Of a stretch of DNA of 64,000 nt, positions 1 to 7,338 are shown piece after piece (the stretch's first letter is position 1; the number at the start of each line of letters is the position of its first letter). The notes beneath the pieces were generated by a model. The model worked only from the letters and a program-made list of their open reading frames with translations. It had not been told where the DNA came from and made no database searches. A program made the position numbers and the translations under genes. The DNA is taken from NCBI GenBank assembly GCA_015075005.1, contig JABTVC010000002.1:1346259-1410258 (forward strand). Direction: 5' to 3'. Source of the DNA: Planctomycetia bacterium. Its GTDB lineage: Bacteria > Planctomycetota > Brocadiia > Brocadiales > Brocadiaceae.

Positions 1-1637
1 GCATAAATGGTCCAGGTATAAGGAACACTCCCTCCCGTTGGCATAAAGCTCCCATCGGTGACGTAAAGATTTTCAACATCATGTGCGCGGCAATCAGGAT
101 TAAGCACGGATTTTTTCGGATCGGTTCCAAACCGGCAGCCGCCTGCCACCAGGTTTGGCGGCGGGGAACCGCTGATGTTTGAATAAACGTTTCTCACGCC
201 CATTGTCCTCAAGAGGTATTTTGTCTTTTTCGCCAGATAATTGCCCACCGTAATGTCGTGCGGATGATAACCAACCCTTACCAGCGCTACCGGCGTTCCC
301 CATCTGTCTTTCACGTGTGTATCCAGGGAAACAAAACAATTATCTGTCGGCAACCAATCGCAAAAGATCTCATATTCAAAACGACGCTTTGTCGTAAAGT
401 AAGATTTTAATGCCTGTTTTAACGGCGACCCCCAGATCAGATTATTATTGTCGTCCCGTTTTTGCCCTTCCGCCATTGCAATAGGACCCGGATGTTCGAG
501 CAAAAAATCAATGGTGCCACCCTTTTGCCGCCCTCCCCAGGCAGGAGCATTGATAAAATACCAATCCTGCAAACTGCGATTTACAAACGGACCCTGGATT
601 TTCAGGGATTCGGTCATTGTCCTGCTCAGCTTTTTATAAATAAGATATCCACCTCCCGTACCGCCCGCAGAGAAAACAAGATTTTTGCCGACCTGCCCTG
701 TGTTGTTTGCAAGACCTTTTTCGTGGCGCGGGCCTGTGGAACACAGCAGTAAACGCGCGGTTTCTATCGCCTGGCACGCGACGACAAATATCTTCGCATC
801 GACCCGTTGCGACTTGCCGGCCCTGTCGTAATACTCAGCCGCAACAACCTTGCCCTGAGTATTACTGGTAAGTTTATAGGCCTTGGCATGTGGCCGAATT
901 TCGCAACGACCGGTTTCAAGGGCAGGGTTCAATAATGCCACACGGGCACTGCCTTTGGCTCCTGTTGAACAACCATAACTACCACACCAGCCAGAATAAC
1001 CGCAGCTCTGCCGGTTCATGGCGCTATTTGATAGAATCGCGCGCGGTGTCGGCAACGGGTGTAACCCCAGCTTGCGGCAAGCAGTATCGAACCACTCCGC
1101 AATGGGATGTTCCAGGGTGGGTGGGAAAGGGAAATCCCTGGTAGACCGCGGTTCCCGATGTGGATGTGGCACAACCCGGCCCGATATACCGACAACCGAT
1201 TCCACCTTCGCATAATACGGTTCAAGGTCTTCGTACGAGATCGGCCAATCTGCAAGATTAGCGCCATCGATCGGGCCGAAGGTTGAAAGCAAACGAAAGT
1301 CCTCAGGTTTCAGCCGGAAAAAAAACCCACTCATGAAATTAGAGGAACCGCCTACACAACTGCCCCTCCAGAAACTCCAGCCTGAAACAGATGTTGGCTC
1401 GCTGGTCCATCCCCCACGGCCATCCGGTTCTTCAATCACATGCTGTTCGTCGTTCAGATTCGGCGTGAAAACATTGCGTCTGCGACTGGCAAGCTCATCC
1501 TTATAAAAATCCTTTTCTGTAAACCAGGGACCTTTTTCAAGAACAACCACCGAATAGCCAGCTTTTGCCAGTGTAAGTGCAACAGGGCCAGCTCCGGCAC
1601 CGCTTCCTACAATACACACGTCAAAATCTGTATTCAT
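1..1637 (-). CDS. GMC-family FAD-dependent dehydrogenase (partial, runs off left edge)
   Basis: This is the flavoprotein subunit of a gluconate/alcohol-dehydrogenase-type enzyme that oxidizes a hydroxyl group with FAD. Reading from an ATG at 1637, the N-terminus shows the FAD-binding motif GSGAGAGPVALTLAKAG followed by VVVLEKG, then a GMC-like WRGSCVGGSSNF segment. The frame stays open to base 1, where the typical C-terminal DGSFMPTGGSVPYTWTIY is read, so nearly the whole protein (about 545 codons) is present and only the last residues are missing. The start overlaps the stop of the upstream subunit 3 gene by four bases (ATGA), so the two are translationally coupled. The substrate cannot be told from sequence. 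A c-type cytochrome partner, usual for this family, is not in the window. Confidence 0.9.
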   Translation of the reverse strand, partial: MNTDFDVCIVGSGAGAGPVALTLAKAGYSVVVLEKGPWFTEKDFYKDELASRRRNVFTPNLNDEQHVIEEPDGRGGWTSEPTSVSGWSFWRGSCVGGSSNFMSGFFFRLKPEDFRLLSTFGPIDGANLADWPISYEDLEPYYAKVESVVGISGRVVPHPHREPRSTRDFPFPPTLEHPIAEWFDTACRKLGLHPLPTPRAILSNSAMNRQSCGYSGWCGSYGCSTGAKGSARVALLNPALETGRCEIRPHAKAYKLTSNTQGKVVAAEYYDRAGKSQRVDAKIFVVACQAIETARLLLCSTGPRHEKGLANNTGQVGKNLVFSAGGTGGGYLIYKKLSRTMTESLKIQGPFVNRSLQDWYFINAPAWGGRQKGGTIDFLLEHPGPIAMAEGQKRDDNNNLIWGSPLKQALKSYFTTKRRFEYEIFCDWLPTDNCFVSLDTHVKDRWGTPVALVRVGYHPHDITVGNYLAKKTKYLLRTMGVRNVYSNISGSPPPNLVAGGCRFGTDPKKSVLNPDCRAHDVENLYVTDGSFMPTGGSVPYTWTIY

Positions 1638-2257
1638 ATCTTTAGCAAGTCATAATAACGTTTATTCACCGGTGGTCTCGGGTAACCGGGTTGATGGTCC
1701 AGCCACTTCCACCCTATGCCGTTGGGATTTCCACCGTACACAGGGTCGCTTAACAAGGCTTCAAACAGGTAAGAAAGGAGCTTGGATATCCAATTTCTCC
1801 CTGCTGTGGTTTTTGTAATTTGTTGCAACAAGGTTGATTGCTGCAACTGCGGTAAGCGTACGAAGACGGCTTTATGCCTTTCAAGCGCCAAGTCATCCAG
1901 CCATTTGACGCCGTTCAGGATAAATTCTTTTTCGTCCGGATCAATCGCGGGGTCAGCGATAACATTGCGTAAATACTCAATAGCGTTGATTTCCTTCGCG
2001 CCTGGTGAATCTGTTTCTGGTGGAAAGAGATGCTCTTGGACAACAGCCAGGGTCAGCCAGGGGTCCTCTGGCAGGGCAGCAGCGTAGCTTTTTGCCGCCC
2101 GTAAAACCACCGGGGATAAAAATAACGCGGCTAAAAACCCAACAGCACGCGATAGAAATGCGCGCCTGCCGATGATCTCAGACTTCGATGCTGTGTGAGA
2201 AAATGCACTACGATTCCTCCTCAGCCAGCATTTCGCGTTGGGTTTTCTCGTTTGCAT
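1634..2257 (-). CDS. gluconate 2-dehydrogenase subunit 3 family protein, Tat-type signal
   Basis: This is the small exported subunit that accompanies GMC flavoprotein dehydrogenases (PF13618 type). An RRAFL twin-arginine motif at about residues 31-35 is followed by a hydrophobic stretch, so the pair is probably exported folded by the Tat system. The C-terminal half carries the family motif with GGNPNGIGWKWLDHQPGYP near its end. I prefer the ATG at 2257, preceded by AAGG, over a TTG three codons upstream. The gene overlaps the flavoprotein gene by four bases, which supports a two-gene operon. The family assignment is firm; the substrate is unknown. Confidence 0.85.
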   Translation of the reverse strand: MQTRKPNAKCWLRRNRSAFSHTASKSEIIGRRAFLSRAVGFLAALFLSPVVLRAAKSYAAALPEDPWLTLAVVQEHLFPPETDSPGAKEINAIEYLRNVIADPAIDPDEKEFILNGVKWLDDLALERHKAVFVRLPQLQQSTLLQQITKTTAGRNWISKLLSYLFEALLSDPVYGGNPNGIGWKWLDHQPGYPRPPVNKRYYDLLKI

Positions 2258-2362
2258 AGATAACAACCTTTAAATGTTGATACGTTCATCTGTTTTTTAA
2301 GCAATTTTCGTAAAATCGACAAGGATAACGTCTCATCATAATGTATACGCGAACGTATGTCA

Positions 2363-2440
2363 TTACGGGAAGTGGAGCAACGAAGCAATCTCTTGTCCTA
2401 AAATACTTAAGATTGCTTCGCTGTCGCTCGCAATGAAATA
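2363..2440. repeat. dispersed REP-like imperfect inverted repeat
   Basis: The sequence CGAAGCAATCT is followed by an inverted copy, AGATTGCTTCG, and then CTGTCGCTCGCAATGA. The same words recur at 24335-24418, which suggests a dispersed intergenic repeat family. It lies between the dehydrogenase operon and the convergent end of the EGKCG gene region. No function is claimed. Confidence 0.5.
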
Positions 2441-2498
2441 TAATAGCTATCGTTAAAGAACGATTAACCTATATATGCGCCTTTATTCCCTATCCGCC

Positions 2499-2840
2499 TC
2501 ATTTACCTTCGCCACATTTGCCCTCATCTTTTTTCTTGCCCTCACCGCATTTGCCTTCATCTTTTTTCTTGCCCTCGCCGCACTTGCCTTCCGTTTTCTT
2601 CTTATCCCCACCGCATTTGCCTTCGTCTTTTTTCTTGCCCTCACCGCATTTACCTTCGTCTTTTTTCTTGCCCTCGTCGCATTTACCCTCCGTTTTTTTC
2701 TCCATATCAGTTTTGAAGGTAATTGCGTCATTGATTGCAAATGGATTAGACTCAGCAAATACCGTGGGAACTATAGCAGACGTAATAAAAAACGCAGCGC
2801 CAAGCGCCACAGTAAACAGTTTTTTCTTGTTGATAGTCAT
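2499..2840 (-). CDS. exported EGKCG-repeat peptide (HvfA/bufferin-like MNIO substrate family)
   Basis: A 113-residue protein with a clear signal peptide (residues 1-29, cleavage after VFA). After a short spacer the mature part is six tandem EGKC units (one EGKCD, five EGKCG) separated by Lys/Asp/Glu spacers such as DEGKKK. EGKCG repeats are the hallmark of HvfA-type peptides, in which the cysteines are known to be modified by DUF692 (MNIO) enzymes with a DUF2063 partner and to bind copper. No DUF692 or DUF2063 gene is in this window. An ECF sigma and anti-sigma pair lies upstream on the same strand, an arrangement known for related bufferin and gig operons. An AAAGGA ribosome site precedes the ATG. 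Modification and copper binding are inference from the motif. Confidence 0.75.
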   Translation of the reverse strand: MTINKKKLFTVALGAAFFITSAIVPTVFAESNPFAINDAITFKTDMEKKTEGKCDEGKKKDEGKCGEGKKKDEGKCGGDKKKTEGKCGEGKKKDEGKCGEGKKKDEGKCGEGK

Positions 2841-2981
2841 GATATTTCCTTTCTTTCTACACTAATATAAAATATAAATAAATTAGCTTTAAAATCACGA
2901 TACCCCCCAATATCGGAGAAAAGGGTTAATGAAATAGAATATGACCTCATCTTAAGTCTTGAAAGTTTCTTGCAGAAATCC

Positions 2982-3176
2982 CTAAACTGAATTATTCGTA
3001 AGTCCGGACACAAAATCACGGCCAAAGTACCTTGCCATGAGAAACGCCAGGGTTGCACCCGGATTGGAAGCAAGCACGTTATAGACAGCACCTCTCGCCA
3101 CTCCGAATATTGCACCTCCGCACAGTGTTAAGAGTGAACCCTGAAGAGCAACTATGCATCCAACATTAATTTGTTT
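2982..3176 (-). pseudogene. TVP38/TMEM64 (VTT, DedA-like) membrane protein remnant
   Basis: Immediately after the anti-sigma stop codon, the same frame reads through about 60 codons without a proper start. It contains SLLTLCGGAIFGVARGAV and then GATLAFLMARYFGRD, the core signature of VTT-domain proteins such as TVP38/TMEM64. A TAG at 2984-2982 ends it. There is no ATG, and both termini of the roughly 200-residue domain are missing, so this is a relic of a gene once downstream of the sigma/anti-sigma pair. The ORFs called here in other frames are shadows. Confidence 0.6.
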
Positions 3177-4046
3177 TTATGCCTTCGTAAGCGCTTTTAT
3201 CATTTTTTCGCTATGTAACATCGATACCATAACGTACTGAGTGTCAGTCTCTTTCCATCCAACAATTTGGCAGGAGCCGCAAAACCCGGTACCTGTGTAT
3301 ACCACCATCTTGTTCGCCATAACTTCTTTCATCTTTGAAAAATCAATGTTAGAATTACAAATCACAGCCAACGTAATTGGGGTATCATCAAGCATGTAAA
3401 AAACCAGGGGTACATTTTTGCCGCTAATATTAGTTAAAGATGCACCCACTAACTGTACATTTCCTTTCATAAAAGGAAGCGTTACCGTTAAACCAGTTTG
3501 TCTTTGGAAGTACTCCACAATCGCTTTTGTATTCTGTATCTGTATATTTTCTTCAATGCCAGGCAGGGTTATGTTTAGACCAGTTTCATTTTGAAAGGGG
3601 CCTATAATTTCTCTGGCATTCTGTAAACGTATGTCAGGAACAAGCTGCTTCATTATATAGTCGTGATATTTCGACTCAGTGAGGTAAAAAATATTATTTT
3701 TCTTCAGCATATTTTGTATCACAAAAAAACAAGCAATAAGAATTATTGCTGTTGCTATGCCAGAAACTAATGCGAATCTGCTTCTCAACAAGAAATTCTT
3801 TATACATTGAGTGAAGAAGTTTGGTCTTCTTTCCGCGCTTCTCAAAATTATTTGCTTAAGGTATGCAGGGGCTTTTACCTTGCAAACAGTTTCCTTCACT
3901 CTTGCTTGAAGCAGCCTTTCCTTTTCTATTTTCAGGCAGCAGGCATGGCACATATTAACATGCGCCAGAACATCGATATTCCTTTCCACATCGAGTTCGC
4001 TATCGAGAAAGGCATAAAAATATTTTCTTACATCGGTACAATTCAT
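3177..4046 (-). CDS. membrane anti-sigma factor with zinc-finger (zf-HC2) N-terminus
   Basis: A 289-residue protein. The N-terminus has a zf-HC2-like HVNMCHACC pattern (about residues 29-37), typical of anti-sigma domains that hold an ECF factor. One membrane segment lies near residues 92-112, followed by an extracytoplasmic domain of about 175 residues with the motif GTGFCGSCQIVGW near the C-terminus. It starts three bases after the stop of the ECF sigma gene, so the two are co-transcribed. The extracytoplasmic domain is presumably the sensor; its two close cysteines (FCGSC) could respond to a metal or to redox, but that is inference. Confidence 0.85.
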   Translation of the reverse strand: MNCTDVRKYFYAFLDSELDVERNIDVLAHVNMCHACCLKIEKERLLQARVKETVCKVKAPAYLKQIILRSAERRPNFFTQCIKNFLLRSRFALVSGIATAIILIACFFVIQNMLKKNNIFYLTESKYHDYIMKQLVPDIRLQNAREIIGPFQNETGLNITLPGIEENIQIQNTKAIVEYFQRQTGLTVTLPFMKGNVQLVGASLTNISGKNVPLVFYMLDDTPITLAVICNSNIDFSKMKEVMANKMVVYTGTGFCGSCQIVGWKETDTQYVMVSMLHSEKMIKALTKA

Positions 4047-4049
4047 TTC

Positions 4050-4592
4050 TTATTCTCTTTCGTAACCGTGTTTTTTTGCATACCCTGTTAATTTTTCCTT
4101 GAGAATCTTTCGCCCCCTATAGATTCTGGACATTACCGTCCCGATTGGGCAGCTAAGCATTTTGGAAATCTCCTTGTAGGAAAAGCCCTCTACTATTGAA
4201 AGTAAGATCACCAGTCGAAAATCATCGGGCAATTCTTCCAATGCTTTTTTTATATCAGAGTCCAACCATTCATCAAATTCTGTTTCATTTTCTGCAATAG
4301 GAGACGTTAAGGCCTCCTCTTTTATTGATTCATGAAAGGACTCAATGCTATCAAAATCAACCAAAGATGGTTCTGTTTTACTTTTCCTATAGTGATTGAT
4401 GAAAGTGTTCATTAATATTTTAAATAACCAAGCCCTTTCATTATTTATTATTTCGCCATTCTGGAGAGATTTGAATGCCTTTAAATAGGTTTCCTGAACC
4501 AGGTCGTCTGCATTATTTTCATTCTTAACAAGATATAATGCCGATCTGTATAAAGCATCTATATGTGTGAGAAGAGTATCTTTTTGGCTCAA
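4050..4592 (-). CDS. ECF-family RNA polymerase sigma factor
   Basis: A 180-residue sigma-70 family ECF factor. Region 2 is seen as DDLVQETYLKAFKSL (about residues 29-43) with a following WLFKILMN segment. Region 4 has LPDDFRLVILLSIVEGFSY, followed by the helix-turn-helix KEISKMLSCPIGTVMSRIYR. The start codon is TTG, with no strong ribosome site, so the exact start is uncertain. It is the first gene of a pair with its anti-sigma factor, and the EGKCG peptide gene lies 1.2 kb further along on the same strand and is a likely target. I could not identify a shared promoter motif by eye. Confidence 0.9.
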   Translation of the reverse strand: MSQKDTLLTHIDALYRSALYLVKNENNADDLVQETYLKAFKSLQNGEIINNERAWLFKILMNTFINHYRKSKTEPSLVDFDSIESFHESIKEEALTSPIAENETEFDEWLDSDIKKALEELPDDFRLVILLSIVEGFSYKEISKMLSCPIGTVMSRIYRGRKILKEKLTGYAKKHGYERE

Positions 4593-5061
4593 GATTTATT
4601 ACCAGGAAAAATATGATAGATAGTAACAACCTCATTGTGCGAGTACACCGTAGCAATCACCGACAATTTTGTAAATTTAGACATAATTTTGGCTTTTTAA
4701 TATTACATCGTAAAAACTTTTTTAAAAGAATATTTTATCTCCCCATATCCCCGCCTTGCGAAAGAGGGAATATGGGGAGTGGTCTATTTAGATGCAGTTG
4801 TGCCGCGTTATGATGTTAAAGACAAATAACAACCAAGGTTTATTCCTGCAAAATAAAAAATCCTTTTGGAGTTCCTTACAAGAATGAATGAAAAAAAGGT
4901 AGCGATGGGCGAAGAAAAATTGCGGAATGTGCAGAAGGGCAAATCCAGTCGCCCTACGGGATCCCTCCGTTACCTCAAATAGGCAAAATAAAATAAGGGA
5001 TAACACCATCAAAGATGTTATCCCTTAAGTCTAAGAATTTCCAACAAAAGCAAGCAATAGA
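4593..5061. other. intergenic region with hairpins
   Basis: No convincing gene. A hairpin with 10-bp arms (CTCCCCATAT and ATATGGGGAG) lies at 4739-4779, and a terminator-like hairpin at 4995-5026. A short minus-strand ORF at 4788-5012 lacks a ribosome site and runs through the terminator, so it is not called. Confidence 0.6.
4995..5026 (-). terminator. Rho-independent terminator of the radical SAM/methyltransferase gene
   Basis: Perfect 11-bp arms AAGGGATAACA (4995-5005) and TGTTATCCCTT (5016-5026) enclose a 10-base loop. On the minus strand the hairpin is followed by TATTTTATTTT. It sits about 35 bases beyond the stop codon of the gene ending at 5062. Confidence 0.75.
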
Positions 5062-6885
5062 TTAACAGCATTTTGGCCCACACGATATTTCCACGTCCTT
5101 GCCTGGCATACCAGACAACAGAAACATCACTTTATAGGGAGGATTTGAGAGTTTCCATGCAGTATCGGTACATATTTCCACAGGGATTCCTGCCGGATAC
5201 GTGTGCCCGTCATCATCCGAAACACTGCTAAAAGGTCCTCTATAGGTCGCATATTGTCCGGTGTATTTACATTCCTTCGACTTCTCGTATTTGTACCCCC
5301 TTGCAGTCACGGAGTAAAACGTAAAACCATTCACCTCCTTATAGAGATAGCGATTCACCACTTCCAGCCCATAGAAACCTGAAGTCTTCGCTATCGTGAA
5401 AAATTCCCGCTCTGTAATTGCCCCGGAAATGCACTCGCCCCACAATTTTTTATCCTGTTTCATAGACACGGGGACTTCCCTGCCAGAGACAATGTCTGAT
5501 ATCGCGAATCTACCACCTATCTTTAGCACCCTGAATATCTCTTGAAAAACCTTCGTCTTTTGGTCTGATAAATTGATGACGCAATTGGACGTTACCAGAT
5601 CAACGCATTCATCTGCCAGAGGTATCTCTTCCAGAAACCCTTTCATAAAATGTACATTATCAAAACCCAGTTTTTCCGCAACAGCGCCTTTTGACCTATG
5701 GGCATTTCGCAGCATTTCATCCGTCATGTCAACCCCGATAACCCGTCCATATTTGCCTACCAGCTTTGCAGCGATAAAACAGTCTATCCCACCGCCAGCG
5801 CCCAAATCCAGCACACTTTCTCCGGGTTCGACGTTGGCTTGCGTCATGGGGCTGCCGCACCCATACGAAATGCCCAAAACTTCCGGGGGAATATGCGATA
5901 GGTCTGTTGGATTATAACTGGTTGGACAACATAGTTCCTTTTGAGGATGAATGGCGGCAGTGGCATAAAATTCATTAACTGACTTCCTGACGACGTCTTT
6001 GACTTCCGGGTCTTCATTTTTACAGGTTAGTCCCGTTGTTCTGCAGGTATAACAAGCAGGCGATTCCATCGTGTACGGCCCAAGGGATTCTTGCAAAGTC
6101 CATCCCATCCAGGCTTTTGGAGTGGCAATAAGTAGGGGACAAACAAATACCCCTTTATTGGTCACGATACGGCTGGTGGTACATTGGAGATTGTCCATCG
6201 GGTAATTATCAAAGCACTGATCGGTAACCCGTTCGCTTTCATCATAAGGTCTGACAAATTCGGCGCATCGTCCCAGGAGAACCAAAGGTAGTTTTTTGAG
6301 TCTTAACTGTGGGATATTCAAAGAACGTTCAAACAACTGAAGTTCTTCTGCCGTTTCTTTCGTAAACTTTCCATATTTCGACCAATCAGCTACCGTAATA
6401 ATCGGATTAAAACCAGCATGTGTCAGGGATTGAATACCCCTGATTGCCCTCTTAAATGCTCCCTCTCCACGAATCTGGTCATTTTCTTCCTCTATAAAAC
6501 TTTCCAGGCTTACCCTGAATGCTAATGTATGTTTGGATAGGCGAGATACCTGGGCTAGCATTTGTGAAATATCCTCTGTTATTAAGGTGCCATTTGAAAG
6601 GACTGTGGTCTGACCGTATTTTAGGGACTCTTGTAAAATATCTACCATTTGAGGATGTAAAAAAGGCTCGCCTCCGGTAAGGTAAAATGCCTTTACTCCC
6701 AGCGTTGCTGCCTCTTTCAAATACCACTGTATAGTATCTACGGTTATCATCTCATGTGTTGTGTTTTTGGGGCTGCAGGAGATAAAGCAATGGGCACACT
6801 GTAAGTTACAATGAGTTCCTGTTACCTGAAACCACAATGTTTCGAGCTGTTTTAAATAAACCTTTGGCGTATTAATGGTTCTCAC
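5062..6885 (-). CDS. radical SAM / ArsM-type SAM methyltransferase fusion
   Basis: A 607-residue two-domain protein. The N-terminal radical SAM domain carries CNLQCAHC (the CX3CX2C 4Fe-4S ligands, residues 26-33) and a TGGEPFLHP motif; a cysteine-containing stretch with CYTCRTTGLTC around residue 285 could hold an auxiliary cluster. From about residue 340 an ArsM-like methyltransferase domain follows, with VLDLGAGGGIDCFIAAK and TSNCVINLSDQK, both close to arsenite methyltransferase motifs, and a conserved-type cysteine in WGECISGA. The protein ends in CGPKCC, a possible metal-binding tail. It probably builds a methylated or alkylated arsenic (or other metalloid) product; the substrate is inferred. 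The annotated GTG start lies inside the Shine-Dalgarno sequence. Confidence 0.85.
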   Translation of the reverse strand: MRTINTPKVYLKQLETLWFQVTGTHCNLQCAHCFISCSPKNTTHEMITVDTIQWYLKEAATLGVKAFYLTGGEPFLHPQMVDILQESLKYGQTTVLSNGTLITEDISQMLAQVSRLSKHTLAFRVSLESFIEEENDQIRGEGAFKRAIRGIQSLTHAGFNPIITVADWSKYGKFTKETAEELQLFERSLNIPQLRLKKLPLVLLGRCAEFVRPYDESERVTDQCFDNYPMDNLQCTTSRIVTNKGVFVCPLLIATPKAWMGWTLQESLGPYTMESPACYTCRTTGLTCKNEDPEVKDVVRKSVNEFYATAAIHPQKELCCPTSYNPTDLSHIPPEVLGISYGCGSPMTQANVEPGESVLDLGAGGGIDCFIAAKLVGKYGRVIGVDMTDEMLRNAHRSKGAVAEKLGFDNVHFMKGFLEEIPLADECVDLVTSNCVINLSDQKTKVFQEIFRVLKIGGRFAISDIVSGREVPVSMKQDKKLWGECISGAITEREFFTIAKTSGFYGLEVVNRYLYKEVNGFTFYSVTARGYKYEKSKECKYTGQYATYRGPFSSVSDDDGHTYPAGIPVEICTDTAWKLSNPPYKVMFLLSGMPGKDVEISCGPKCC

Positions 6886-6893
6886 CTCCTAAA
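6876..6893 (-). promoter_or_regulatory. unusual ribosome binding site over the GTG start
   Basis: The minus strand reads AGGAGGTGAGAACCATT. AGGAGGTGA is a perfect anti-16S match, but the only nearby standard start codon (GTG, 6885-6883) is inside it. An ATT eight bases after AGGAGG is at ideal spacing. Either the GTG is used with poor geometry or initiation is at the rare ATT codon. Confidence 0.45.
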
Positions 6894-7338
6894 ATTAAGT
6901 ATGGTGTACCCGGAATTTCATTCCGGATCCAGCAACCAGGTGGGATTTTCGATTATATCGTTACGTAAAATAGCCTTGCCGGTTCCTCCAATATAGCCTA
7001 TTTTCCCTGTGGCAGTGATGTTGTCCAATTCTTCTGTATAAAGGGGAAACCGTTTATACTGCCCTTTAGGCCACGGGTAACGTTGTTTATTATGAAGTGA
7101 TTGTCCATTACTTGCTACCAGATGCAAGCATTTCGTCTGAATTACTTTTAAAATATTCCATATATCTTTTTGCCAGCCTTTTCTCATGGAGTTTAAAAGA
7201 CGCATCTTGACAAGAGTGTGTCGCCTTCGTAATGTTTAAACCACTACATCGTTCCCTACTCTATCCTGTATCCAGATCGCATAACACGGCCATCAGCTAT
7301 CAACTTTCATCCTTACTTCGCCTCTCTCCCTGAGGCCA
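6894..7338. other. intergenic region with small hairpin, no supported gene
   Basis: A 7-bp-arm hairpin (CCGGAAT, loop TTC, ATTCCGG) lies at 6910-6926. A 95-codon minus-strand ORF (6918-7205) has no ribosome site and its end is formed by the hairpin, so it is not called as a gene. Nothing else is recognised. Confidence 0.5.

Noticed and set aside
2500-2690. tandem 33-base repeats resembling a CRISPR array
   Set aside because: The repeats are coding (EGKCG units of a signal-peptide protein) without spacers, so this is a repetitive gene.
2518-2865. long plus-strand ORFs across the EGKCG gene
   Set aside because: They are antisense shadows created by the repetitive codons and lack ribosome sites.
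4788-5012. minus-strand ORF before the methyltransferase terminator
   Set aside because: It overlaps the terminator hairpin and has no ribosome site or domain.
6918-7205. 95-codon minus-strand ORF
   Set aside because: No ribosome site, no domain, and its end is built by a small hairpin.
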